Origin: Sphingosinicellaceae bacterium
GTDB lineage: Bacteria; Pseudomonadota; Alphaproteobacteria; Sphingomonadales; Sphingomonadaceae
DNA length: 64,000 nt
Direction: 5' to 3'
NCBI GenBank assembly: GCA_019285715.1
Contig: CP079108.1
Coordinates: forward strand, 3,797,001-3,861,000
In this document: in pieces, positions 36,279 to 45,290 of the stretch
How the letters are laid out: every line of letters begins with the position of its first letter
How positions within the stretch are numbered: position 1 is the first letter of the stretch
Notes under the pieces: model-generated
The model's database searches: none
Seen by the model: the letters and a program-made list of their open reading frames with translations, nothing else
Told to the model about the DNA's origin: nothing
Made by a program: the position numbers and the translations under genes

Positions 36279-36670
36279 CATCACGATCGATGTCGACCGA
36301 CGTTCCTCGCAACCTGGGTGGGCTCAACCGGCACCGCAGCCTTTCCGGCGGTGGCCCCCGGCAGAGCCCACCCGATTTATGGAACGAAGACATTTCAGGC
36401 GCGGTGCAGCCGACCATTCAATCGCCGCAGGTCGACGAGAAAAAACGGTCATTGCTGGATTTTGAACACTTACCTTGGCGCCGTTGATAACCATCACCGT
36501 ATTCTTAAGTACTCGGTGAAGTCAGTGGCGCAGGGGCGATGGAGCGCTGCCTTGGCTGTTGACAAAGCCTGTCGATCCCCAGACCTCGACGGGAAGCGGG
36601 CTCAACCCAGCCGCCGGGACGCGCGGGTGACGTGGTTCGACGCGCCCCGTATCCGCGTCGATGACCCGCC
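36279..36670. other. Intergenic stretch with a cruciform-like repeat
   Basis: About 390 nt without a convincing gene between the CtrA-type gene and copC, which converge here. Arms GGGTGGGCTC (36316-36325) and GAGCCCACCC (36364-36373) enclose a second stem CACCGC/GCGGTG, so the transcript could fold into a two-stem structure and end both genes. The rest shows no recognised signal. Confidence 0.5.
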
Positions 36671-37057
36671 TTATTTCGCGGAAAAACTGTAGCTGCCCTC
36701 GGCGGACTGGTTGTCGCTGGAGACGGCGTGCCAGGTCACCTTATAGGTGCCCGCCGGCAGCGCGCGCGGAAGCGCGATCGCAAGCGCCTTGCCGTCGGCG
36801 CTCAAGGCAGTCTTGAACCCGGCGATCTTCATGGGCTGGTGGCTGGCCATGCCGGGCATCGCCGTCATCACCATCTCGACACCCGAGACCGTGTCGATGA
36901 CGCGGTCCGAGAAGTTCAGCGTGAGGCTGCGCACATTGGCCGCGGTAGCGCCGGCCGGCGGCACGGCGGAGACCAGCGTGCTGCCAGCGAGCGCCGGAGC
37001 GCTTGCCCATAGGCCCACGGCGACGAGGGCGGCAACGAGGCGGGACTGGACGCGCAT
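36671..37057 (-). CDS. copC: Periplasmic copper-binding protein CopC
   Basis: 128-residue exported protein. After the signal peptide (LVAALVAVGLWASAPALA) the CopC/YobA fold shows STLVSAVPPAGATAANVRSLTLNFSD and the terminal GTYKVTWHAVSSDNQSAEGSYSF. Copper ligands of the family include the last HxxSxD region; the usual N-terminal His is replaced (mature start GSTLV), so the Cu(II) site may be altered. AGGGA precedes the start. It diverges from the CnrYXH-like sigma operon across a 114-nt gap and belongs to the copper island. Confidence 0.88.
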   Translation of the reverse strand: MRVQSRLVAALVAVGLWASAPALAGSTLVSAVPPAGATAANVRSLTLNFSDRVIDTVSGVEMVMTAMPGMASHQPMKIAGFKTALSADGKALAIALPRALPAGTYKVTWHAVSSDNQSAEGSYSFSAK

Positions 37058-37093
37058 GGATATTCCCTTGGCATTGATGTCGGCTATTCGTTC

Positions 37094-37152
37094 ATACGCA
37101 GCGAAACCGCGCACCCCTTTCGATCTGAGTGGTTTTTCGAGGGGCTGCGTAT
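37094..37152. promoter_or_regulatory. Inverted repeat in the copC/anti-sigma divergent promoter
   Basis: ATACGCAGC (37094-37102) and GCTGCGTAT (37144-37152) are 9-bp inverted copies facing each other across 41 nt, one toward each divergent gene. Because they point outward in mirrored order they could be matching promoter elements of an autoregulated ECF sigma factor for both directions. No consensus is claimed. Confidence 0.4.
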
Positions 37153-37171
37153 CGCCATGCAGGAGGTGACG

Positions 37172-37444
37172 ATGACCGATATCGACAGTGTCCTGGTGGA
37201 GATGCGCGCGGCCCTCGCCGATGTGCGACTGGCAGCGACGGAGGACATCGTGCTCGGCAGGGCCAGTGCACGGCGCGCGCGCGTCCACGGCCAGCGGAAT
37301 CTCCTGGCGACGGGACTGCTGGCGCTTGGCGCGGGCGTCATCGCAAACATCGCTTTGCCACAAGGGGCCGAAGCCGAAGCCGCGCTGACCTTCACCGCCG
37401 CGCCGCCGACCGCTCCGTCCAATCTGCTTTTTGGCGCGCGCTGA
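37172..37444 (+). CDS. CnrY-like membrane anti-sigma factor
   Basis: 90-residue protein with a cytoplasmic N part (MTDIDSVLVEMRAALADVRLAATEDIVLGRA), one membrane helix (LLATGLLALGAGVIANIALP) and a short periplasmic tail. Size, topology and position directly before a CnrX-like sensor and an ECF sigma factor match CnrY/NccY anti-sigma factors. AGGAGG stands 5 nt before this ATG, favouring it over the ATG at 37157. Sequence similarity to CnrY itself is weak, so the call rests on organisation. Confidence 0.68.
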   Translation: MTDIDSVLVEMRAALADVRLAATEDIVLGRASARRARVHGQRNLLATGLLALGAGVIANIALPQGAEAEAALTFTAAPPTAPSNLLFGAR

Positions 37445-37447
37445 ACG

Positions 37448-37882
37448 ATGGCGCGCTATCCCGTACTCGTGATCGTGGTCGCCTTCGTTGCGGCCTTCGC
37501 GGGTATCCTGGCGGGGAGGACGTTGATCGCGCACCAGCCGCCGATCGAGAACCAGTTTCACACCCTCATGCACGAGGAGCTGAATCTCGACGCCCGGCAG
37601 AAGGCGCAGCTCGCCGCACTGGAGAGGAGCTTCGCACTCCGCCAGGCGATGTACGAGCGGGAGATGCGCGAGGATAACCGGGAGCTCGCCGGGGCGATCG
37701 CGTCGGAAAGGGGCTACGGCCCGCAGGTCGCGCAGGCGATCGATAAATCCCATGTGGCGATGGGCATGCTGCAAAAGCAGACGATGCAGCACCTGTTCGC
37801 GATGCGCGCGATCCTGAACCAGGAGCAGGCGGCCCGCTTCGATGCAGCGATGGTGAAAGCGTTGACCGCACCGGCGCGGTGA
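37448..37882 (+). CDS. CnrX-like periplasmic metal sensor
   Basis: 144-residue protein with an N-terminal membrane anchor (VLVIVVAFVAAFAGILAG) and a helical periplasmic domain of the CnrX/Spy type. Potential metal ligands fall at His38, His42, Glu59, His115 and Met119. Their spacing equals that of the known CnrX cobalt/nickel site (42, 46, 63, 119, 123) with a constant offset of four. It would sense a divalent or copper ion and pass the signal to the anti-sigma factor. Its stop overlaps the sigma gene as GTGA. Confidence 0.85.
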   Translation: MARYPVLVIVVAFVAAFAGILAGRTLIAHQPPIENQFHTLMHEELNLDARQKAQLAALERSFALRQAMYEREMREDNRELAGAIASERGYGPQVAQAIDKSHVAMGMLQKQTMQHLFAMRAILNQEQAARFDAAMVKALTAPAR

Positions 37883-38457
37883 GCGGGTCGCTGTCTTCCG
37901 AACCGGAGCCGGACGACGGTGTCCTCGCTTTGCAGGCGCTGGCCGGGGCCGAGAATGCCTATCGACTGCTGATGCGCCGCCACCGCGATCCGGTCTTTCG
38001 CTTTGTCCGCGGACAGGTCGACGACAGTGATGCCGCCCTCGACATTGTCCAGGAAAGCTTCATCGCGGCGTTTGCCAACCTGCACCGCTACGATCGCCTT
38101 CGCCACTTCCGCTTCTGGATCATGCGGATAGCGCTCAACAAAAGCCGGGACTGGCGCAGGCGGCGCGCCGTGCGCAGCTTCTTCGTGCGTGCCCGCCCCC
38201 TCGATGAAGGGACCGCAATCGCGGACGAGGCGCCGGACGCGCAAGCCGGGATGATCGCCCGCGCCGACCTGCGACGCGCGCAGGCGATCATCAGCCGGCT
38301 GCCGGAAAACCTGCGAACGGTCCTGCTGCTGCGGACAGTCGAGCAGATGAGCCAGGCCGAGGTAGCCGAAATCCTGGGTATCAGCGGGAAAGCGGTGGAA
38401 ACCCGCCTGTACCGCGCCCGCACGAAATTGACGGAGCAGATGAGGGGCGCGGAATAG
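37879..38457 (+). CDS. ECF-type sigma factor (CnrH-like)
   Basis: 192-residue sigma-70 family factor. Region 2: AYRLLMRRHRDPVFRFVRGQVDDSDAALDIVQESFIAAF and RFWIMRIALNKSRDWRR. Region 4: LRTVLLLRTVEQMSQAEVAEILGISGKAVETRLYRAR. Translation starts at GTG overlapping the sensor stop, so the three genes form one unit. It probably drives its own operon, copC and copA-copB in response to metal; that regulon is inferred from position. Confidence 0.9.
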   Translation: MSGSLSSEPEPDDGVLALQALAGAENAYRLLMRRHRDPVFRFVRGQVDDSDAALDIVQESFIAAFANLHRYDRLRHFRFWIMRIALNKSRDWRRRRAVRSFFVRARPLDEGTAIADEAPDAQAGMIARADLRRAQAIISRLPENLRTVLLLRTVEQMSQAEVAEILGISGKAVETRLYRARTKLTEQMRGAE

Positions 38458-38525
38458 CGGCGCGTATCAAGGTTGACACCGCCACGCGTTTTCGGCTCCC
38501 AGCCCTCCCAAAGGATGTTTCCCCC

Positions 38526-40283
38526 TTGCAGTCCGCGAGACTTGACCGACGATCCGTCATCACCGGTGCGGCACGGCTGGGGGCGTTGACGGTGCTTGGC
38601 GGTGCTATGCCGGGATGGGCGCGGGCCGGGACGTCGGGTGCCGGAGCCGGGAGCGTGCTTTCAGGCGAAAGCATCCGCATAGACATCGGTCACGTCCCGA
38701 TCACCGTCGGCGGCAGGTCGATGCATGCCGTGACCGCCAACGGCACGATGCCGGGTCCGCTGATCCGCCTGAAGGAGGGGCAGAAGGTTCGTCTTTCGGT
38801 GGCGAATGGACTGGCAGAGGACACGTCGATCCACTGGCATGGCCTCATCGTGCCGTTTCAATATGACGGCGTGCCTGGCATCAGCTTTCCCGGGATCAAG
38901 CCCGGCGAGGTCTTCGACTATGACTTCACGATCAGGCAGGCCGGGACGTACTGGTATCACAGCCACAGCAACATGCAGGAGGCGATGGGCCTGTTCGGCC
39001 CGATCGTCATCGATCCGGCCGGCGCCGAGCCGGCACCCTATGACCGCGAGCATGTGATCCTGCTGTCCGACTGGAGCAGCATCCATCCCCATGTCCAGCT
39101 GCAGCGGCTCAAGCAGATGGGCGGCTATTTCAACCGGCAGAAACAGACCCTGGGCGGCCTGCTGGCGGGCAAGGACCAAGACCTTTCGGAACGCCTCGCG
39201 TGGGGCAAGATGCGGATGGACCCCACCGACATCTCGGACGTGACCGGCTCCACCTACAGCTATCTCGTCAACGGCCACGACACGCAGGCGAACTGGACCG
39301 GGCTGTTCGTGCCCGGCGAGCGGGTCCGGCTGCGCTTTATCAACGCCTCGTCCATGACCAATTTCAACGTGCGGCTGCCGGCGCTGCCGATGACGATCGT
39401 GCAGGCCGACGGCCAGGATGTCGAACCGGTCGAGACCGACGAATTCCAGATCGGCATCGCGGAGACCTACGACGTCATCATCCGGCCGGAGAAGGCCGAG
39501 GCGATCGCGATCATTGCCGAGGCGATCGATCGCTCGGGCCTGTGCCGCGCGACGCTGGCACCACGGATCGGCATGGTCGCGCCGATGGTGGCCGTCCGTG
39601 AGCGCCCGCTGCTCGCGATGAAGGACATGGGCATGGACATGTCCGGAATGGACGCAGCGAGCGGCACGCTCGACCTCAGCGCCCCGGTTACGGCTCCCGC
39701 CAAGGCGGGCAGCCATGGTGCGATGAACATGCGCGACACGTCGCTGGTGCCGGCCAGCGTCCGCCTGGGGCCGGGGGTGGCGACGATCTCCGCTGCACCT
39801 GCCGACCGGCTCGGCGACCGGCCGACAGGCCTCGAGACGGTCGGCCACCGGGTCCTGACGTATGCGGATCTGAAGGCCCTCGTCCCGCATCCCGACCGGC
39901 GTACGCCCGAGCGTGAGCTGGAAGTGCACCTGACCGCGAACATGGAACGCTACATGTGGTCGTTCGACGGAGTTAAGCTGAGCGAGAACCCCGAGCCGCT
40001 GGCGTTCCGGCACAACGAGCGGGTGCGGGTGACGCTCGTCAACGACACGATGATGCCGCATCCGATCCATCTCCACGGCCATTTCTTCGAGCTGGTCAAC
40101 GGCGCGGAAGACCGCCAGCCGCGCAAGCACACGGTCAACGTCCTGCCCGGCGGCAAGGCGAGCTTCGACCTCACCGCCGATGCCGTGGGCGACTGGGCCT
40201 TCCACTGCCACATGCTGCTCCACATGCACGCGGGGATGTTCCGCGTCGTGACCGTCCGCGCCGACGGACCGAGCGCGACATGA
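38526..40283 (+). CDS. copA: Multicopper oxidase CopA (copper resistance)
   Basis: 585-residue periplasmic oxidase exported by Tat: RRSVITGAARLGALTVLGG carries the twin Arg. All four copper motifs are present: IHWHGL, YWYHSHSN, HPIHLHGHFFE and the type-1 segment HCHMLLHMHAGM. A Met/Asp-rich patch (KDMGMDMSGMD) is typical of PcoA/CopA. It oxidises Cu(I). The start used here is TTG at 38526; no better in-frame start precedes the Tat motif. Its stop overlaps the copB start region by 4 nt. Confidence 0.93.
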   Translation: MQSARLDRRSVITGAARLGALTVLGGAMPGWARAGTSGAGAGSVLSGESIRIDIGHVPITVGGRSMHAVTANGTMPGPLIRLKEGQKVRLSVANGLAEDTSIHWHGLIVPFQYDGVPGISFPGIKPGEVFDYDFTIRQAGTYWYHSHSNMQEAMGLFGPIVIDPAGAEPAPYDREHVILLSDWSSIHPHVQLQRLKQMGGYFNRQKQTLGGLLAGKDQDLSERLAWGKMRMDPTDISDVTGSTYSYLVNGHDTQANWTGLFVPGERVRLRFINASSMTNFNVRLPALPMTIVQADGQDVEPVETDEFQIGIAETYDVIIRPEKAEAIAIIAEAIDRSGLCRATLAPRIGMVAPMVAVRERPLLAMKDMGMDMSGMDAASGTLDLSAPVTAPAKAGSHGAMNMRDTSLVPASVRLGPGVATISAAPADRLGDRPTGLETVGHRVLTYADLKALVPHPDRRTPERELEVHLTANMERYMWSFDGVKLSENPEPLAFRHNERVRVTLVNDTMMPHPIHLHGHFFELVNGAEDRQPRKHTVNVLPGGKASFDLTADAVGDWAFHCHMLLHMHAGMFRVVTVRADGPSAT

Positions 40284-41163
40284 GGCGACGTCTGGGACGC
40301 CTGCTGCCGTTGCTCGCACTGGCTGCCGCGACTGGAGCGAGTGCGCAGGATCATGATGCGCACGTGATGAGTGGCATGCCGATGGCTGGAGCGCCTCTGC
40401 CAGCCTCCTCCCTGCCGACGGCTCGCCGGTGGTTACTCCGCCCGGGCCGCCGAAGGATCACGCTGCCGACGCCTATTACGATCCAGCCGCCATGGCCGAG
40501 GCCCGGTCGATGCTGCGCCACGAGAGCGGCGCCATGTCGAACAGGATGGTGATGATCGATCGCCTGGAATGGCGGCCCGGCCCCCAGGCCAACCGCTACG
40601 ACTGGGAGGCCGAGGGCTGGACCGGCGGGGATACCGACCGCCTGGCGTTCAAGACGAAGGGCGAAGGTGCTTTTGGCGGCAAGGCCGAAAAGATCGAGCT
40701 TCAGGCAGGCTGGCTGCATGCCATCGACCCCTGGTTCGACGTGCGCGCCGGCATCCGTCAGGATTTCCAGGCCGGGCCGCACCGTACGCAGGCGGTCGTC
40801 GCGGTCGAGGGGCTGGCACCCTATTGGCTCGATGTCGAAGCCGAGCTGTTCCTCTCGCAAAAGGGCGAGCTTACGGCACGCACCGAGGCCAGTTACGACC
40901 AGCGTCTCACCCAGAGCCTGATCCTGCAGCCACGGGCCGAGCTCAACATCTCCGCGCAGGATGTGCCTGAACTCGGCCTCGGCTCGGGGCTGAATTCGGT
41001 CGAACTCGGCCTGCGGCTGCGCTACGAGATCACTCGCAGATTGGGACCCTATGTCGGCGTCAGTTGGGAACGCAAACTGGGTGGCTCGGCACGTTATGCG
41101 CGCGCCGATGACGAGAAACCGCAAGGCGCGCGGTTCGTCACCGGCATCCGATTATGGTTTTGA
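40280..41163 (+). pseudogene. copB: copB, outer-membrane copper protein, frame-disrupted
   Basis: The gene for CopB/PcoB, an outer-membrane barrel of copper resistance. The ATG at 40280 reads a signal peptide (LLPLLALAAATGASAQ) and a Met/His start (DHDAHVMSGMPM), then loses sense. The barrel, from DPAAMAEARSMLRHESGAM through YVGVSWERKLGG to GIRLWF, is in another frame that is open to 41163. The frames cross near 40370-40390 and differ as expected for one missing base. This is either a real frameshift mutation or a sequencing error. If real, CopB is not exported. Confidence 0.82.
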
Positions 41164-41182
41164 CCACGTCCCCATCTGTATT

Positions 41183-41196
41183 TATGTCTAGACATA
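41183..41196. promoter_or_regulatory. Palindrome TATGTCTAGACATA, HutC-type operator
   Basis: Perfect 14-bp palindrome 52 nt upstream of the PepSY gene start. Three 12/14 versions occur in the window at hut-linked promoters (45236, 49207, 58295). The shared site suggests control by the GntR/HutC regulator encoded at 51561. Confidence 0.7.
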
Positions 41197-41248
41197 GGCG
41201 CGTCGGCGGCGAGCGCATTTGAGACACGCGATGGTTTGGAATTAGTCT

Positions 41249-42673
41249 GTGGCGCTGGAAATTGCAGGCAATGACCGTCGCGGGTGGCCCGAATACGCGA
41301 CGGTCTGGCGATGGCATTTTTATGCCGGCCTGTTCTGCATTCCCTTCGTCTGCTGGCTCGCCCTCACCGGCTCGATTTACCTGTTCAGGCCCGACATCGA
41401 GGCCTTCCTCGACCGTCCGTATGAGAACCTGAAGATCGCCGGCGAGCGAGGCTTGCCGTCACAGGAAGCCGAGGCCGCGGTTGCGGCGGTGAAGGGCTCT
41501 CACTTCAGCCGCTACGAACCCCCCGCCACCGCAACCGGCGCCGCGCAGGTCGTGGTCTCCAGGGGCGACGAACTGATACGCGTCTATGTCCAGCCGGCGA
41601 CCCTCAAGCCGATGAAGATCGTGCAGGACGCGCACCGGCTGATGGAGATCCTCGCCAAACTTCACAGCTCCTTTCTGCTGGGACCGGTCGGATCGGTGGT
41701 CATGGAGCTTGCCGCCTCATGGGCGATCGTCATGATACTGACGGGCCTGTTCCTGTGGTTTCCGCGCAATCGCAAAGGCTTCGCCGGTATCCTCTATCCC
41801 CGGCTCGGCAAGCGCGGCCGCATCTACTGGCGCGATCTGCATGCGGTTACCGGTATGTGGGTCTCGCTCGTCGCCCTGTTCATGCTGCTCAGTGGCCTGC
41901 CCTGGTCTTATGCCTGGGGTAATTATCTGACCTGGGCCCGGAACCTGTCGACGATCACGTCGGGCGCCCCGGACTGGCCCGTCGGCGGCGAGGCCGCCAA
42001 AGCCAAGGCCGGCGGCGGGCCAAGTTCGATGCCGGGAATGACCGCAGCCGAAATGGCCGCCATGGCACCCTCCGCCACGCACACTATGGGCATGGGCATG
42101 AGCGCCGCCGCGCACGACGCCATGCTGATGTACGCACTGGATCTGGTCGCGCCAACGGCAATGAAACTCGACGTTCCCAGGCCCGTATGGATCTTGCCAC
42201 CCGCTGCTCACGGCGACGACTGGACCGTTTCCTCGCAAGCCCAGGACCGACCTGAGCGGGTGACGTACACCGTTTCCGGCATGGACGGGCAGGTGACCGG
42301 CAGAGCGGGCTTTGCCGACCAGAACGTCGTGGACCGGGTCGTCAATGTCGGTGTTGCGGCCCACGAGGGTCACCTGTTCGGGCGCATAAACCAGGCCATC
42401 CTGCTCGTCACGGCGCTCAGCCTGATCGGCATGACCGCGAGCGCCGTCGTGATGTGGGTGAGACGAAAGCCAAAGGACCTGCTCGGCGCGCCCCGGCCTG
42501 CCCCAGGCTCCCGGTCCAGCGGCGGGCTTGTCGCGGCGATCTTCATTCTGGCGCTGGTCATCCCGCTGTTCGCGCTGTCGCTGCTTGCTGTCCTCATCGT
42601 CGAGTGGGTCGTCTTGCGCCGCGTACCGGGCGTGGGCCGCTGGCTCGGCCTGCGCAGCGCGGCCAGAGTGTGA
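41249..42673 (+). CDS. PepSY-domain membrane protein with Met-rich insert
   Basis: 474-residue inner-membrane protein of the PepSY-associated helix family (PiuB-like). Helices: near residue 23-45 (WHFYAGLFCIPFVCWLALTGSIYLF), 150-172, 200-222, 377-400 and 420-455. The periplasmic loop between helices 3 and 4 has a striking Met/His patch (SMPGMTAAEMAAMAP, HTMGMGMSAAAHDAMLM) as in copper proteins. Relatives act in ferric-siderophore or copper reduction. It follows copB, but its promoter carries the hut-type palindrome. GTG is used as start; a weak ribosome site makes it tentative. Confidence 0.82.
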   Translation: MALEIAGNDRRGWPEYATVWRWHFYAGLFCIPFVCWLALTGSIYLFRPDIEAFLDRPYENLKIAGERGLPSQEAEAAVAAVKGSHFSRYEPPATATGAAQVVVSRGDELIRVYVQPATLKPMKIVQDAHRLMEILAKLHSSFLLGPVGSVVMELAASWAIVMILTGLFLWFPRNRKGFAGILYPRLGKRGRIYWRDLHAVTGMWVSLVALFMLLSGLPWSYAWGNYLTWARNLSTITSGAPDWPVGGEAAKAKAGGGPSSMPGMTAAEMAAMAPSATHTMGMGMSAAAHDAMLMYALDLVAPTAMKLDVPRPVWILPPAAHGDDWTVSSQAQDRPERVTYTVSGMDGQVTGRAGFADQNVVDRVVNVGVAAHEGHLFGRINQAILLVTALSLIGMTASAVVMWVRRKPKDLLGAPRPAPGSRSSGGLVAAIFILALVIPLFALSLLAVLIVEWVVLRRVPGVGRWLGLRSAARV

Positions 42674-42705
42674 TCGGGGCCGGACTGTGATCGGGGCCGG
42701 ATGCA

Positions 42706-42736
42706 ACACTTGCCGGCGTGTCGCGCCGGCAAGTGT
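42706..42736. terminator. Bidirectional hairpin between PepSY gene and TonB receptor
   Basis: Thirteen-base arms ACACTTGCCGGCG and CGCCGGCAAGTGT with a 5-nt loop lie between the two converging stop codons. It can end transcripts from both sides. Just before it, TGTGATCGGGGCCGGA is repeated in tandem (42669-42684 and 42686-42701) across the PepSY stop codon. Confidence 0.7.
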
Positions 42737-42762
42737 CTTCGCACCTTAAGATTTTCGAAGCG

Positions 42763-45120
42763 CTAGAAGACCTTCGAGATCCGGACACCGATGCTCCGGG
42801 GCGGCCCGACGTGATAGGAGAAGTAGCTGGTCGCCGTGGTGTTGCCCGGCGATGTCGCGAACTCGGCACCATAGACCGGGATGGCGTCGGTGATATTGTT
42901 GACGAAGACGTCCACCGCGATGTTGTTGGCGGTCGTCACGCCGATCGACATGTCGAGCAGCGTATAGTGCGGCCGTCGCAAGACCTCGCCCTCACCGAAA
43001 CCGCTGTCGGTAGCGCCGACATGCCGAGCCGCAAAAAACAGGTTGCCCGTCAGCTTGGCACTGACCGGGAAGGAATAGTCGGCGCGCGCATTCCAGTTGA
43101 ACTTCGGCACGTCGAGAACCCGTGACCCCGCATCCAGGAGCAGTTGCGGCACGGCGTTTCGGTAGGTCGCATCGGTGTAGGAAGCTCCGGCCTGCAGGTT
43201 GAGCCCGGTGATCGGCGTGAGCAGGATCTCGAGCTCGCCACCGTTGCTGCGAACCCTGCCGGCATTCACGATGAACGAGACCGAATGCTCGCTGTTGGCA
43301 CCGCACGTCGTCTGGAAAGCCTGCTGGAAATTCTTCCACTGGATCGAATAAATCGCACCGTTCAATCGCAGTTTGCCGTCGAGGAATCGCGTCTTGGCCC
43401 CGACCTCGTAGTTGTTCGTCTTGTCGCTCTTGTAGGGAGCCGGGTCGTCGGGCAGGCCCTGCGCCTCCCGTTCGGCCGCCGTGCAGACATTGTCCGTGAT
43501 CGGAGCGTTCACGCCACCGGTGCGAAACCCTTGCGAGAAGCTGGCATAGAACGAAGCCGCGCGGCTGGGCTCATAGGACAGGGTGAAGCGGGGCGTGACG
43601 CCGCTTTCCTTGTTCTTTTCCGAGTAGGCATAAGCGAGGTCGCCGCCGGCCGCCCCGCCCAGGCCATAGCTGCTGCTCGTGTCGCGCTGCTTGTAGCTGA
43701 AGACCCGGGCGCCCGCCGCAGCCTTGAAGTGTTCCGCGAAGGCGTAGGTGAACTCGCCGAACGCGGCGATTTCGCTCTCCTTGAAGCGGGTGTTGTTGTC
43801 CTGGATGACAGGCGGGTTGCTGGCCCCGAGTGGCAGCGGCGCGACCGCACCGAACAGATCCGCGACCGTGATATTCCGATTAAAGTCCTGCTTCATGTTG
43901 CGGTAAAAGACACCGGCAACGTACTGCAACGGACCCGAGTTCGTCGAAACCGCGCGGATTTCCTGCGTGAACTGCCTAGTGTGCGAGATATCCTGCAGCG
44001 GCGTCGGATAGAGCCGGCCGCCCGGCCCGGGGCCGACGATGTCCTCGACCGTCGGCGAATAGAAAGCCGTTACGTCGAAGAACAGGTGCGTCTTGCGGTC
44101 CATGTAGGACGACATCGAGAGCAGCGAAAATCCACCGAGCGCCTCGAAGTCGTTTTTCACCAGCAGCGATCCGATGGTGAATTTGTCCTTGGCGTAGGTG
44201 TCCTCGAAGCGGGCCTTCTCCCGGGCCCGCAGGCCGAAGTTGATGTCGCTGAAGGTTCGGTCGGTATTGCTGTACGCGGTCTGGTAAATGATCGACGGGG
44301 TGATGGTCAGCGTCGGTGCGGCGTTCCACAGCACCGAGGCGCGGACGGTCTTGTAGCGAGACCAGTTGTCGTCCTTCCTGATGGCGTCCGGATGGTTCAG
44401 GTTCTCCGAGAGATCTCCCGTGGTGGGACGGAGATCGTCGATCCAGCCGCCCTGCCGAACGATGCTGCCGACGACCCGCAAGGCCAGGACATCCTGCACG
44501 ATTGGCAGGTTGATCATGGCTTTGACGTCCCAGTTTTCGCTGCCATCCTTGATCGTGGCGACGCTCGCCTCGGCCGATGCGGCGATCCCCGTCGGATCGG
44601 GCTGGTTGGTGACGATGCGGACGAGACCGCCCATCGCCGAGGATCCGAACAGCACGCCCTGGGGCCCGCGCAGGATCTCGATGCGGGCAATGTCGTAGAG
44701 CTGGGGATCGGGCTGGGAGGCGCCGCGCAGGGCCCGGCTCTGCAACGGTGTTTCATCGAGATAGACGCCCGTCAGCGGGGACTGGGCGACGCCGACCGAC
44801 CCGATGCCGCGGATGATGTACTGCGAGTTGCCGACACCCGTCGTCGCGAAGGCCACGCCCGGCACGGAATCCGCGACCTGCGAGAAATCCTGGGCGTGCA
44901 GTTTCCCGAGCAGGTCACCCGAGAGGATGCTGATGCTGGCCGGGACGTCCTGCAGGCTTTGCGACCTTTTCAGCGCAGTAACGACGATATCGTCGCTCGC
45001 CAGGGTTACCCCTTCTACGGCCTTGGAGGACGGAACTTCCTGCGCCAGCCCGCTGCTGGATATCGACATGCCTGCCAGCAGGCTCAGCATCATGGCTCGC
45101 TTGGCGAGTGTCGTTCTCAT
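42763..45120 (-). CDS. TonB-dependent receptor in the hut-linked region
   Basis: 785-residue outer-membrane transporter. The start MRTTLAKRAMMLSLLAGMSISSS is chosen for the signal peptide and AGAAGGGG before it; further in-frame sequence upstream is leader. TonB box-like DDIVVTALKR, plug motifs (YIIRGIGSVG, IEILRGPQGVLFGSSAMGGLVRI) and a complete barrel ending RSIGVRISKVF are present. A hut-type operator lies 116 nt upstream of the start, so uptake of a histidine-related compound, peptide or metal-histidine complex is inferred. It follows ridA in the same direction. Confidence 0.9.
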   Translation of the reverse strand: MRTTLAKRAMMLSLLAGMSISSSGLAQEVPSSKAVEGVTLASDDIVVTALKRSQSLQDVPASISILSGDLLGKLHAQDFSQVADSVPGVAFATTGVGNSQYIIRGIGSVGVAQSPLTGVYLDETPLQSRALRGASQPDPQLYDIARIEILRGPQGVLFGSSAMGGLVRIVTNQPDPTGIAASAEASVATIKDGSENWDVKAMINLPIVQDVLALRVVGSIVRQGGWIDDLRPTTGDLSENLNHPDAIRKDDNWSRYKTVRASVLWNAAPTLTITPSIIYQTAYSNTDRTFSDINFGLRAREKARFEDTYAKDKFTIGSLLVKNDFEALGGFSLLSMSSYMDRKTHLFFDVTAFYSPTVEDIVGPGPGGRLYPTPLQDISHTRQFTQEIRAVSTNSGPLQYVAGVFYRNMKQDFNRNITVADLFGAVAPLPLGASNPPVIQDNNTRFKESEIAAFGEFTYAFAEHFKAAAGARVFSYKQRDTSSSYGLGGAAGGDLAYAYSEKNKESGVTPRFTLSYEPSRAASFYASFSQGFRTGGVNAPITDNVCTAAEREAQGLPDDPAPYKSDKTNNYEVGAKTRFLDGKLRLNGAIYSIQWKNFQQAFQTTCGANSEHSVSFIVNAGRVRSNGGELEILLTPITGLNLQAGASYTDATYRNAVPQLLLDAGSRVLDVPKFNWNARADYSFPVSAKLTGNLFFAARHVGATDSGFGEGEVLRRPHYTLLDMSIGVTTANNIAVDVFVNNITDAIPVYGAEFATSPGNTTATSYFSYHVGPPRSIGVRISKVF

Positions 45121-45235
45121 TCTGTTACCCCTTCTCAGACCAGTGGCCGCCTGACGTACCTCTCCCAAGAAGCGCTTCTTATCCGAGCCGGCTTGCATCG
45201 ACTCGCCTGTCATATTGGTGACACCCGTTCCGTGT

Positions 45236-45249
45236 TTTGTATAGACATA
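45236..45249. promoter_or_regulatory. HutC-type operator upstream of the TonB receptor
   Basis: TTTGTATAGACATA matches 12 of 14 positions of the palindrome TATGTCTAGACATA. It lies in the gap between the ridA stop codon and the TonB receptor start, so it can control the receptor separately from the upstream genes. Confidence 0.65.
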
Positions 45250-45290
45250 ACTTCGGCGGAGCCTGATGAGCATGCGCATCCGCCGGTGGC

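Noticed and set aside
36484-36497. TTGAT-AACC-ATCAC, 9/10 match to the FNR consensus
   Set aside because: It lies in a gene-poor gap downstream of both converging genes, so it has no promoter to control.
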